Origin: DASSJM01 sp049587975
GTDB lineage: Bacteria > Actinomycetota > UBA4738 > HRBIN12
Length of the DNA: 6,596 bases
Assembly (NCBI GenBank): GCA_049587975.1
Contig: JBAVEY010000226.1
Coordinates: forward strand, 1-6,596
Direction: 5' to 3'
The translations under genes were made by a program, and so were the position numbers. The notes under the pieces are model-generated. The model saw nothing but the letters and a program-made list of their open reading frames with translations, was not told the origin of the DNA and ran no database searches. Below, piece after piece: positions 1-6,142 of this stretch. How positions within the stretch are numbered: the stretch's first letter is position 1; each line of letters begins with the position of its first letter.

Positions 1-964
1 TGAGGACCAGGATCCGAACGGGGAGCCCCTCCCTGCGGATGGCACGGGCCAGATCGAGCCCCTGGAGCTCGCCCGGGAGCGAGAGATCCAGCAGGATCAC
101 GTCCGGCGCGAGCTCCCTGCACGCCTCGAGCGCGGACGAACCGTCGTTCATTTCGCCCAACATCTGCAGACCGGGCGTCTGCTCGCAGGCGATCCTGATG
201 ATGCTTCGGAGCAAGGGGTGGTCCTCGATGACGAGGACCCGGGCCGGCGCGCCCGTGGCGGTCGGGTTCGGGCGTCGGACGGGCGAGCGTACCGTGGCCA
301 ACGGACCGGGGCGGTTGGTCGGGGCAAGGCCGTGACGCCATGCCAGCGTGACGGCCTCGATCTTCGAGTGCGCTCCGAGCTTGGCGAGGATGCTCCTGAC
401 GTGGCTCTGGACGGTGAGGGTGCTGATGCCGAGTGACGCGGCGATCTGCGCCGCCGTCTCGCCGGCCGCGAGGGCCTGAAGCACTTGCGTCTCTCGCGGC
501 GTCATGCGATCGAGCCCGTACTCACCCGAGCTCCCCCGGAGTTGTCCCAGGACGGACGCCAGGTCGCTCGCGGGCATGACGATCTCGCCGGCGGCCGCCC
601 GCCGGACGACGTCCATCACCTCCTCCACCGCTCGCGATTTCGGCACGTAGCCGCACGCGCCGGCCGACAGCGCCTCCGCGATCGCGTCGGGACGCTCGAC
701 GCCGGTGAGCAGCACCACCTTCGCGTCCGGCGCGGCGTCCCGGATCCGGCGGGTGGCCTCGATCCCATCGGTCCCCGGCATGTCGAGATCCATCAGCACG
801 ACGTTCGGCTCCTTCCCGAGGAGCGCCATCGCCTCATCGGCATCGCGCGCCGAGCCCACGAGCCGGACGTCGGACTGACGCCCAAGGAACAGCTCGAGCG
901 CTTCCGAGAAGACCTCGTGGTCGTCGACCACGAGGACACGGGTGATCGGTGAGGGCTGTTCCAT
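1..964 (-). CDS. Response regulator, REC - LuxR-type HTH - REC (C-terminus off the left edge)
   Basis: This is a transcriptional response regulator of the NarL/FixJ type with a second receiver domain fused in frame; 321 codons are visible and no stop occurs before the window edge. The first receiver (about residues 8-125) has the acidic pair D14-D15, phospho-acceptor D59 (in VVLMDLDMPG), T87 and K109, all canonical. The LuxR-type helix-turn-helix (about 152-213) starts MTPRETQVL and carries the recognition stretch ISTLTVQSHVRSILAKLG. A Pro/Arg/Thr-rich linker (about 214-240) leads to a second receiver with E247-D248 and acceptor D293 (VILLDLSLPG), cut off before its conserved Thr and Lys. The start at 964 has GAGG four bases upstream; an in-frame ATG at 982 has no good ribosome site. 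It is last in the minus-strand cluster, 91 bp after the kinase-like gene, so it is the likely output protein. Reading the domains is secure; their partners are inferred. The part beyond the edge could hold another output domain. Confidence 0.9.
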   Translation of the reverse strand, partial: MEQPSPITRVLVVDDHEVFSEALELFLGRQSDVRLVGSARDADEAMALLGKEPNVVLMDLDMPGTDGIEATRRIRDAAPDAKVVLLTGVERPDAIAEALSAGACGYVPKSRAVEEVMDVVRRAAAGEIVMPASDLASVLGQLRGSSGEYGLDRMTPRETQVLQALAAGETAAQIAASLGISTLTVQSHVRSILAKLGAHSKIEAVTLAWRHGLAPTNRPGPLATVRSPVRRPNPTATGAPARVLVIEDHPLLRSIIRIACEQTPGLQMLGEMNDGSSALEACRELAPDVILLDLSLPGELQGLDLARAIRREGLPVRILVL

Positions 965-1055
965 GTGCCTCGCCCTATCCATCGGCCGCAAGGCGCCGGG
1001 GTTTGAGCATCAACCGGCTGCGGGCGGAGGCGCGGGCCGACAACCCTGGTGGGGA
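965..1055 (-). other. Intergenic gap between kinase-like gene and response regulator
   Basis: These 91 bp separate the TAG stop of the coiled-coil kinase-like gene from the ATG of the response regulator. They hold the regulator's ribosome site (GAGG on the minus strand, 968-971). I see no stem followed by a T-run that would end transcription, so read-through between the two genes is plausible. A private promoter cannot be excluded. Confidence 0.5.
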
Positions 1056-4000
1056 CTACTCCTCGCTCGCGTCAGGCTCCTCCACGTCCCCGCCGGACCC
1101 CGTGCGGTCGGCCTCCTGACCGGCGGTCTCCGTGACGAGCTCCGTCACGTCCGGCAGGAACACGCGGAACGAGGCGCCACCACCCTCGCGCTCCTCGACC
1201 CAGGCCCTGCCGGCGTGGATCTCCGCGAACCTCTGCACGATGGCCAGACCGGTCGACGACCCGCCCCGGCCGGCACCGCCCTTCTGCTCCTCTGATGAGG
1301 CCGTCAGGGTTTCGCCCAGCTCCTCGGGAGCGTGGGAGCCGGTATCGTCGACGGCGACGACGGCGCCCTCGGGGTCGCTCGACACGTTGATCCACACGGG
1401 ACTGGCAGAGGACGTTCGCCTGTTCGCGTTGGCCAGGAGCGTCTCGACCATCTCCTCGACCATGAATGGGTCGACCGGCACCACGACCTTCTCAGCCTCT
1501 ACGTGGACGTTCCGGTTCGTCAGATCCGGCGATTCCTCGACCACCCGGCGCACCAGAGCCTGGAGGTCGGTGCGGCGGCGATTCAGCCTCAGGGTCCCGT
1601 CGGCGAGCCTGTCGAGCTCCAGGAGCACGCTGACCATGCGATCGAGCTTGCGGGCATTGGCACCGAGCTGTCGCACCAGCTCCTGGCCGTCACGGGAATC
1701 GGGATCGTTGTGCTGAAGCGCCAGGCTGACGCCCAGGAGCGACGTCAGCGGCCGGCGCACCTCCGCCGCCAACCCGTCCTTGAGGGCGCTTCGCTCCTTG
1801 TCTGGGACGGCGCCAACCGGCAGGTCTGTCTTCGCCACCGTCAGCCGCACCTTGAGCTCCTTGAGCTGCCCTTCAAGGACGTCGACCCGCTCGCTGGCGG
1901 CCCGGAACCGCTCCTCGCTCAGGCGCGCTCGTTCCTCGGCACCGACCAACTCCCCCCGGGCCTGTTGCAGTTGCTCGAGGAGCTCCGCGTTCTTCGCGGC
2001 GGTCTCCGCCGACCCATCCTCCACCGCTGCCGAGCGCACCTCGGCCTGCTTCACCTTGGTCTCGGCGACCAGTGCCGCAGCGGTTGCCTGGTTGGCCTCG
2101 TCCTCCGCGGCCCGCATACGCTTGGTGGCCTCGTCGGCCTTGTCCTCGGCGGCCCGCTTGCGGAGTTCCGCCTGCTGCGCCTCCCCCTGCGCGGTCAGCA
2201 TCCGTGCAGAGGCCTCGCCGACTCGCTCCTCCGCGGCGTGGACGCGCTGGGTGAGCTGTCTGACCTGTTCCTCGGCGGCCTGTGCGCGGATCTCGGTCTG
2301 TTTCCCTTCGGTCTCGGCGGCGAGTAGACGCGAAGCGGTCTCTCTCGCCTCCTCCTCCTCGGCCTCCAGGCGTTCTCTGAGCTGTGAAACATCTTCCTCC
2401 GAGGCCCGGAGCCGCTCGGTGAGCCGTCCGATCTGCTCCTCGGCGGCCCCCGCCCGCTCGTCGGCCCTGCTGGCCTGGTCCTCGGCAGCCTGGATGAGCT
2501 GATTGGCCTGGAGGGCGTGCTCGTCGGCGGCCTCGGTGAGCTGCACGACCTGCCCCTCGGCGGCCCGGAGCCGCTCGGTGACCTGCGAGACCTCCTCGTC
2601 CGAGGCATGGAGTCGCCCGGTGAGCTGCTCGATCTGCTCCTCGGCGGCCCCCGCCCGCTCGTCGGCCTTCCTGGCCTGGTCCTCGGCCACCAGGATGAGT
2701 TCGTTGGCAAGCCCGGCTTGCTCGTCGGCCGCCCCAAGGAGCTCGGTGAGCTGTCCGATCTGCTCCTCGGCCGCCCTTGTGCGCTCCTCGGCCTTCGTTG
2801 CCTGATCCTCCGCCACCTGGATGAGCTCGTTGGCCTGCAGGACTTGCTCGTTGGCAGCCTCGACGAGCTGGGTGAGCTGTCCGATCTGCTCCTCGGCGTC
2901 CCGGGTGCGCTCGTCGGCCTTCCTGGCCTGGTCCTCCGCGATCTCGATGAGCTCGTTGGCCTGCAAGGCCTGCTCGTCGGCGGCCTGGGTGAGCTGTCCG
3001 ATCTGCTCCTCGGCGTCCCGGGTGCGCTGGTCGGCCTTCCTGGCCTGGTCCTCGGCGGCCTGGATGAGTTCGTTGGCCTGCAGGGCTTGCTCGTCGGCGG
3101 CTTGGGTGAGCCGAGCGACCTGCTCCTCCTCGGCCCCGAGCCGCTCTGTGACTTGCGAGACCTCCGCCTGCGCGACCTGAAGTCGCTCGGTGAGCTGCCC
3201 GATCTGCTCCTCGGCGGCCCGGGTGCGCTCGTCGGCCCGGAGGGCTTGTTCCTCCGCCTGTGCGGCTCGGAGCTCTGTCTGCCTGACCCGCTCCTCGGCT
3301 CGGTCCGCATCTTCCTCCGCCGCCTCGAGAAGTTCGGCGGCCTGCCTCGCCTGCTCCTCGGCGGCCTGGGTGTGCACCGTGGCCTGCCTCGCTTGTTCCT
3401 CGGCGGCCCGGGCCCGCCCCTCGGCCTTCCTGGTCTGGTCCTCGGTGGCCTCGATGAGCTCGTTGGCCTGCTGGAGTTGTTCCTCGGCGGCCTGGGCGCG
3501 ATGGGCGAGCTGTCCGATCTGCTCCTCGGCGGCCTGAGCGCGATGAGCGAGCTGTCCGACCTGCTCCTCTGCGGCCCGGGTGCGCTCGTCGGCCTTCCTG
3601 GCCTGGTCCTCGGCGACCTGGATGAGCTGGGTGGCCTGCAGGGCCTGCTCGTCCGACTCCTGCGCGCGAAGCTCCGCTTGCCTTGCCCGGTCATCGGCGG
3701 TCTGCACCCGGTGCTCGGCCTGCCCGACCTGCTCCGTGGCTCGTTGCTCGGCCTGTCTGAGCTGCTCTGCTTGCTGTTGCGCTCCCTCGAGACGCTCGAG
3801 GTCCTCTCTCGCCTGGTCCTCCGCCGTCTGCGCGCGGACCTCCGCCATCCTGATCCTGTCCTCAGCCAGCTTGGCGTTTTCCTCTGCGGCCTGGATCAGC
3901 TTGGCGGATTCCCTGACCTGTTCCTCTGCGGCCTGGGCTCGGAGCTCGGCCTGCCCGGCCCGCTCCATCGCATCCCGCGCGCGGGCCTCAGCCTGCCTGG

Positions 4001-4136
4001 TTTGCTCTTCCTCTCTAGCCAAGAGCCGCTCGGCGGCTCGCTTCAGCTCCCCGGCGGCGTGTGAAACCGCGGCCCCGGCGGGCACGGTGGGAGCGGCCGT
4101 CTGTTCGCCGGTCTCGATCTCAGTCATGTCGCTCAT
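1056..4136 (-). CDS. Giant coiled-coil protein with degenerate histidine-kinase core
   Basis: The protein has 1026 residues, is soluble and has no membrane segment. Residues 1-29 are a short flexible lead. Residues about 30-770 form an uninterrupted Ala/Glu/Gln/Arg heptad coil without Pro, Cys, Trp or Tyr, built partly from tandem repeats. Residues about 779-850 resemble the dimerisation domain of histidine kinases (AAEVRRPLTSLLG), but the position of the phosphorylated His in the H-E-L-R-T-P-L box is A791 (codon GCG at 1764-1766). A HATPase-like domain follows (about 885-996). Its N-box Asn is kept (LLANAN, N903). The G1 box is D931-T-G933-S-H935 with the second Gly lost, no clear F box is seen, and the G2 box GLAIV (963-967) is kept. 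A 30-residue acidic tail ends it. It probably binds ATP weakly or acts as a scaffold, phosphatase or pseudokinase for the following regulator. The ATG at 4136 was chosen because GAGAGGGACG lies directly upstream; a TTG at 4148 is in frame but has no such site. It begins 12 bp after the membrane gene stops. Confidence 0.88.
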   Translation of the reverse strand: MSDMTEIETGEQTAAPTVPAGAAVSHAAGELKRAAERLLAREEEQTRQAEARARDAMERAGQAELRAQAAEEQVRESAKLIQAAEENAKLAEDRIRMAEVRAQTAEDQAREDLERLEGAQQQAEQLRQAEQRATEQVGQAEHRVQTADDRARQAELRAQESDEQALQATQLIQVAEDQARKADERTRAAEEQVGQLAHRAQAAEEQIGQLAHRAQAAEEQLQQANELIEATEDQTRKAEGRARAAEEQARQATVHTQAAEEQARQAAELLEAAEEDADRAEERVRQTELRAAQAEEQALRADERTRAAEEQIGQLTERLQVAQAEVSQVTERLGAEEEQVARLTQAADEQALQANELIQAAEDQARKADQRTRDAEEQIGQLTQAADEQALQANELIEIAEDQARKADERTRDAEEQIGQLTQLVEAANEQVLQANELIQVAEDQATKAEERTRAAEEQIGQLTELLGAADEQAGLANELILVAEDQARKADERAGAAEEQIEQLTGRLHASDEEVSQVTERLRAAEGQVVQLTEAADEHALQANQLIQAAEDQASRADERAGAAEEQIGRLTERLRASEEDVSQLRERLEAEEEEARETASRLLAAETEGKQTEIRAQAAEEQVRQLTQRVHAAEERVGEASARMLTAQGEAQQAELRKRAAEDKADEATKRMRAAEDEANQATAAALVAETKVKQAEVRSAAVEDGSAETAAKNAELLEQLQQARGELVGAEERARLSEERFRAASERVDVLEGQLKELKVRLTVAKTDLPVGAVPDKERSALKDGLAAEVRRPLTSLLGVSLALQHNDPDSRDGQELVRQLGANARKLDRMVSVLLELDRLADGTLRLNRRRTDLQALVRRVVEESPDLTNRNVHVEAEKVVVPVDPFMVEEMVETLLANANRRTSSASPVWINVSSDPEGAVVAVDDTGSHAPEELGETLTASSEEQKGGAGRGGSSTGLAIVQRFAEIHAGRAWVEEREGGGASFRVFLPDVTELVTETAGQEADRTGSGGDVEEPDASEE
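2331..3101 (-). repeat. Five degenerate 39/42-residue coiled-coil repeats
   Basis: Within the coil, a unit of the form AADEQALQANELI..AEDQ, then ARKADERTRAAEEQIGQLT, recurs in tandem. Units begin at 3101, 2984, 2858, 2732 and 2531 (minus strand). The first is 39 residues, the next two 42, and the fourth and fifth are lengthened by coil of the same style. A more diverged copy starts near 3658 (SDEQALQATQLIQVAEDQ). The DNA is visibly repetitive too, so the region grew by internal duplication and may vary in copy number between strains. The right-hand limit of the last unit is approximate. Confidence 0.8.
3481..3564 (-). repeat. Two tandem 42-bp units inside the coiled coil
   Basis: Two adjacent 42-bp units, starting at 3481 and 3523, differ at three positions by eye. 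Each encodes 14 residues (two heptads, GQLAHRAQAAEEQI type). A third partial unit starts at 3565. This preserves coil phase, so expansion or loss of units would keep the protein in register. Confidence 0.8.
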
Positions 4137-4146
4137 CGTCCCTCTC
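4137..4146 (-). promoter_or_regulatory. Ribosome binding site fixing the start of the coiled-coil gene
   Basis: On the minus strand GAGAGGGACG runs straight into the ATG at 4136. The stop of the upstream gene (TGA, 4149-4151) lies just before it, so the two genes are probably translationally coupled. This site argues for the ATG at 4136 over the TTG at 4148. Confidence 0.65.
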
Positions 4147-4148
4147 AA

Positions 4149-5459
4149 TCAATCCGGGGTCGGCGGAGCCTCGTGGGGCTCGGCCTCCAGCTTCTTGACG
4201 CGGACCGCGGCCGCCTCGGCCCTCGCCTTGAACTCCTCACGCCGCTGCCGCATCTCCTGGGTTTGGGAGTCGCCCTCACGGGCCATGTCTTGGAACATGT
4301 CTTGGAACCCCTCAGGCCACTGCCCCGTGGACTCCTGGGATTCGCCATCGGCGTCGAGGGACTTGACCTGAACCGCTTCGTCGAGATCAGCATGGAGAGG
4401 CTGAACGTCCTCCACAGAGGTGGGGGCGCGTTCCTCCGCCGGCAGCTGCTCCGACGACGATCGGCCGTCGGACTCCATCTCCGCCCCTTCGTCTCCCGGC
4501 CATCCCTCGTCTTCAGGCGTGCGGGAAAGACTTCCATCGTCGAGATCGTGTTGGAGACCGAAGACCTCTTCATAGGTGGGAGCCCGTCTTTCGGCGGGCG
4601 GCTGCTCCCCGGGCTGTTGCCCTTCAGCCCCCGTCTCCGCCCCTTCGTCGCCCGGCCATCCCTCGTCTTCAGGCGCGCGGGGAAGACTTCCATCGTCGAG
4701 ATCGTGTTGGAGACCGAAGACCTCTTCATAGGTGGGCGCCCGTCCTTCGGTGGGCGGCTGCCCCTCCGGCTGTTGCGCTTCAGCTTCCGTCTCCGCCGGT
4801 TCGTCGCCCTCCTGGCGCTCATCGTGGCTCGGCCCTTCCTCGTTCTCTGGCGCGCGCACGAGGCTCCTGGATGGGACGAACGTGAGGCCGAGGAGCAGCA
4901 AACAGACCGCCAGTCCGAGAGCGGATCCCAGCCGGACCATGCTCCAGAGGTCGCCGGTCTGGGCGTCCACGAGCGCGAGCGGTTGGTCGACCTCCACGAT
5001 CGCGACCGGGCGATCGGTGGCCTTGGAGACCGGCGTGAACGTCTGCACGGTGTCGTCAAGCACACGCGTCGAGCCCGACCCCTTTGCGGTCCCCATGATC
5101 AGCGACCGCGTCTCCGCAGGGGTGGTCCCCACGAGCGACTCGTTCAACGAGAAGAGGATCCGGCCGTGTGGGGACCAGACGGTCACGCCGACGATGGATG
5201 CGTCCGACGAGACGGACTTCCAGATCTTGGCAGCGACCTTGTCGTAGTCAGAACCTGTGACAGGTTTGCTGAGTTGCCTGCCGGTCAAGCGGGCGGTCGC
5301 AAGCTGCGCCTCGTCGCGCGCCCGCTCGACCACGCTGTCGAGGGCGCGGCTCCGTTCGGAGTGCACCATGACCGTGGATACGGCGACGCCCAGGGCGAAG
5401 AGGAACGACAGGATCGCCCACAGCCACCGTCGCCCACGCCCGCCAGCGGATCTGACCAT
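4149..5459 (-). CDS. Two-helix membrane sensor-like protein with acidic repeat tail, no kinase
   Basis: The protein has 436 residues. After a basic lead (RGRR, 8-11) comes transmembrane helix 1 (about 12-32). An extracytoplasmic domain follows (about 33-172) in the style of single-Cache/CHASE-like sensor domains, with the stretches VGVTVWSPHGRILFSLNESL and PVAIVEVDQPLALV. Helix 2 is about 174-195. The cytoplasmic part (about 196-436) is acidic, Pro/Gln/Glu-rich and probably disordered. It carries two copies of a 52-residue block with APTYEEVFGLQHDLDDGSL at 241 and 293, then ends in a charged helix (REEFKARAEAAAVRVKKLEAE, about 407-426). There is no HAMP, kinase or cyclase domain, so the signal must pass to a partner; the next gene encodes a kinase-like core without a sensor. 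I chose the ATG at 5459 because GGAGGGAGCG precedes it directly and the basic-hydrophobic anchor follows at once. A GTG at 5522 would add 21 residues but lacks a good ribosome site. The sensor family is a style match only, and no ligand can be named. Confidence 0.85.
   Translation of the reverse strand: MVRSAGGRGRRWLWAILSFLFALGVAVSTVMVHSERSRALDSVVERARDEAQLATARLTGRQLSKPVTGSDYDKVAAKIWKSVSSDASIVGVTVWSPHGRILFSLNESLVGTTPAETRSLIMGTAKGSGSTRVLDDTVQTFTPVSKATDRPVAIVEVDQPLALVDAQTGDLWSMVRLGSALGLAVCLLLLGLTFVPSRSLVRAPENEEGPSHDERQEGDEPAETEAEAQQPEGQPPTEGRAPTYEEVFGLQHDLDDGSLPRAPEDEGWPGDEGAETGAEGQQPGEQPPAERRAPTYEEVFGLQHDLDDGSLSRTPEDEGWPGDEGAEMESDGRSSSEQLPAEERAPTSVEDVQPLHADLDEAVQVKSLDADGESQESTGQWPEGFQDMFQDMAREGDSQTQEMRQRREEFKARAEAAAVRVKKLEAEPHEAPPTPD
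4284..4307 (-). repeat. 12-bp tandem duplication (FQDM twice)
   Basis: The 12-mer catgtcttggaa occurs twice back to back and encodes FQDMFQDM near residues 385-392 of the membrane protein. It sits inside a roughly 26-residue insertion that the shorter paralogue encoded upstream lacks. Confidence 0.85.
4479..4790 (-). repeat. 156-bp in-frame tandem duplication in the membrane protein tail
   Basis: Two copies with a period of 156 bp (52 codons) start near 4479 and 4635. A 54-bp core is identical (4527-4580 and 4683-4736) and similarity extends over most of the unit. Each copy encodes TYEEVFGLQHDLDDGSL, then PEDEGWPGDEGAE. A third, more diverged copy lies in the upstream gene (about 5790-5892). 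The near identity, including silent positions, points to a fairly recent tandem duplication. Confidence 0.9.
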
Positions 5460-5463
5460 CGCT

Positions 5464-5469
5464 CCCTCC
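5464..5469 (-). promoter_or_regulatory. Ribosome binding site GGAGGG for the membrane protein
   Basis: GGAGGG followed by AGCG and then ATG (5459-5457) is a strong Shine-Dalgarno site at normal spacing. It decides the start of the membrane protein against the GTG at 5522 and the ATG at 5513, which has GGAGG touching it with no spacer. Confidence 0.75.
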
Positions 5470-5524
5470 GCGACCGTCTGATCGCCGACCTCGGTCGCCC
5501 CCAGGTCCCGCATCCTCCGCACGC

Positions 5525-6037
5525 CTATCGCTTCGGATCCGCGGCGGACGAAGCCTCTTGGAGCTCGGCCTCACGCTGCTTGACCCGGAGGGCGGCCTCC
5601 TCGGCCCTGGCCTTGAACTCTTCGCGTATCCGCCGGAGGTACTCCTGGGACTCGCCATCGGCGTCGAGGGCCTCGACCTGATCGACCCCTTCGTCGAGGT
5701 CGGCGTGGGGAGCCTGAGCATCCTCTTCGGGGGTCGGAGCGCCTTCCTCCGCCGGCGACTGCTCTGCCGACCACTGCTCGTCAACCTCCATCTCCGCGCC
5801 TTCGTCGCCCGGCCATGCCTCGTCTTCGGGCGAGTGGGGAAGATCTCCCGCGTCGAGTTGAAGACCGAAGACCTCCTCATAGGTGGAAGCGCGGTTCTCG
5901 GTGGGCTGCTGCTCCCCCGGCTGCTGCCCTTCGGTCTGCATCTCCGCCCCTTCGTCGCCCTGGGTCCGTCGTCCGTCTTCCTCCTGCGCACGCCGAAGGC
6001 GCCACCGTCGCTTACGCCCCTCACTGTGTCCCGACAT
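5525..6037 (-). CDS. Soluble acidic repeat protein, paralogue of the membrane protein tail
   Basis: The protein has 170 residues and no recognised family. It begins with a basic stretch (GRKRRWRLRR, 7-16), then an acidic Glu/Gln/Pro-rich, probably disordered region with STYEEVFGLQ (51-60) and PEDEAWPGDEGAEMEV (70-85). A segment HADLDEGVDQVEALDADGESQE (111-132) and a charged C-terminal helix REEFKARAEEAALRVKQREAEL (about 138-159) follow. All of these have counterparts in the same order in the tail of the membrane protein encoded next, but there is no signal peptide or membrane helix. It is therefore a cytosolic copy of that tail, perhaps a competitor, adaptor or buffer for the same partner. 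It is first in the cluster. The ATG at 6037 is preceded by GGGGGGAAACG; an in-frame GTG at 6175 has no ribosome site and adds uncharacteristic sequence. The gene stops 65 bp before the next start. Coding is supported by the paralogy; function is unknown. Confidence 0.8.
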   Translation of the reverse strand: MSGHSEGRKRRWRLRRAQEEDGRRTQGDEGAEMQTEGQQPGEQQPTENRASTYEEVFGLQLDAGDLPHSPEDEAWPGDEGAEMEVDEQWSAEQSPAEEGAPTPEEDAQAPHADLDEGVDQVEALDADGESQEYLRRIREEFKARAEEAALRVKQREAELQEASSAADPKR

Positions 6038-6042
6038 CGTTT

Positions 6043-6048
6043 CCCCCC
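6043..6048 (-). promoter_or_regulatory. Ribosome binding site GGGGGG for the soluble acidic protein
   Basis: A run of six G followed by AAACG and ATG (6037-6035) on the minus strand. It is an unusual, G-only purine run, but spacing is normal and it supports the chosen start. Confidence 0.6.
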
Positions 6049-6142
6049 AAATGGTTGGGTTCGTTCGACGGTGATATCGGCGCGAGGATGGGTCGGGCGT
6101 ATCCGCCCTAAGGACTATTTCTCGGTCGTGATGTGTCCGTCG

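Noticed and set aside
485..952. Plus-strand open frame over the response regulator
   Set aside because: It is a shadow of the receiver and HTH domains on the minus strand, whose catalytic and DNA-binding motifs are all in the minus frame.
996..1017. Possible hairpin between the kinase-like gene and the regulator as a terminator
   Set aside because: Only about four base pairs (GGTT/AACC) form without bulges and no T-run follows on the minus strand.
2440..3100. Regularly spaced repeats resembling a CRISPR array
   Set aside because: The repeats lie in frame within a coding coiled coil, the spacing parts are also repetitive, and the units are multiples of three bases.
2195..3694. Second minus-strand frame (499 codons) inside the coiled-coil gene
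   Set aside because: It is an Arg/Ser/Pro-rich out-of-frame reading of the same repeats. The main frame is continuous over 1026 codons and has heptad order.
2517..4064. Long plus-strand open frame (515 codons) opposite the coiled coil
   Set aside because: It is a Leu/Gly repeat shadow produced by the repetitive Ala/Glu/Gln codons on the minus strand. It has no domain or credible start, while the minus frame has a clear kinase-like C-terminus.
4173..5681. Plus-strand open frame (502 codons) across the membrane and soluble genes
   Set aside because: It spans the stop and start of two well-supported minus-strand genes and shows only Arg/Leu-rich low-complexity sequence.
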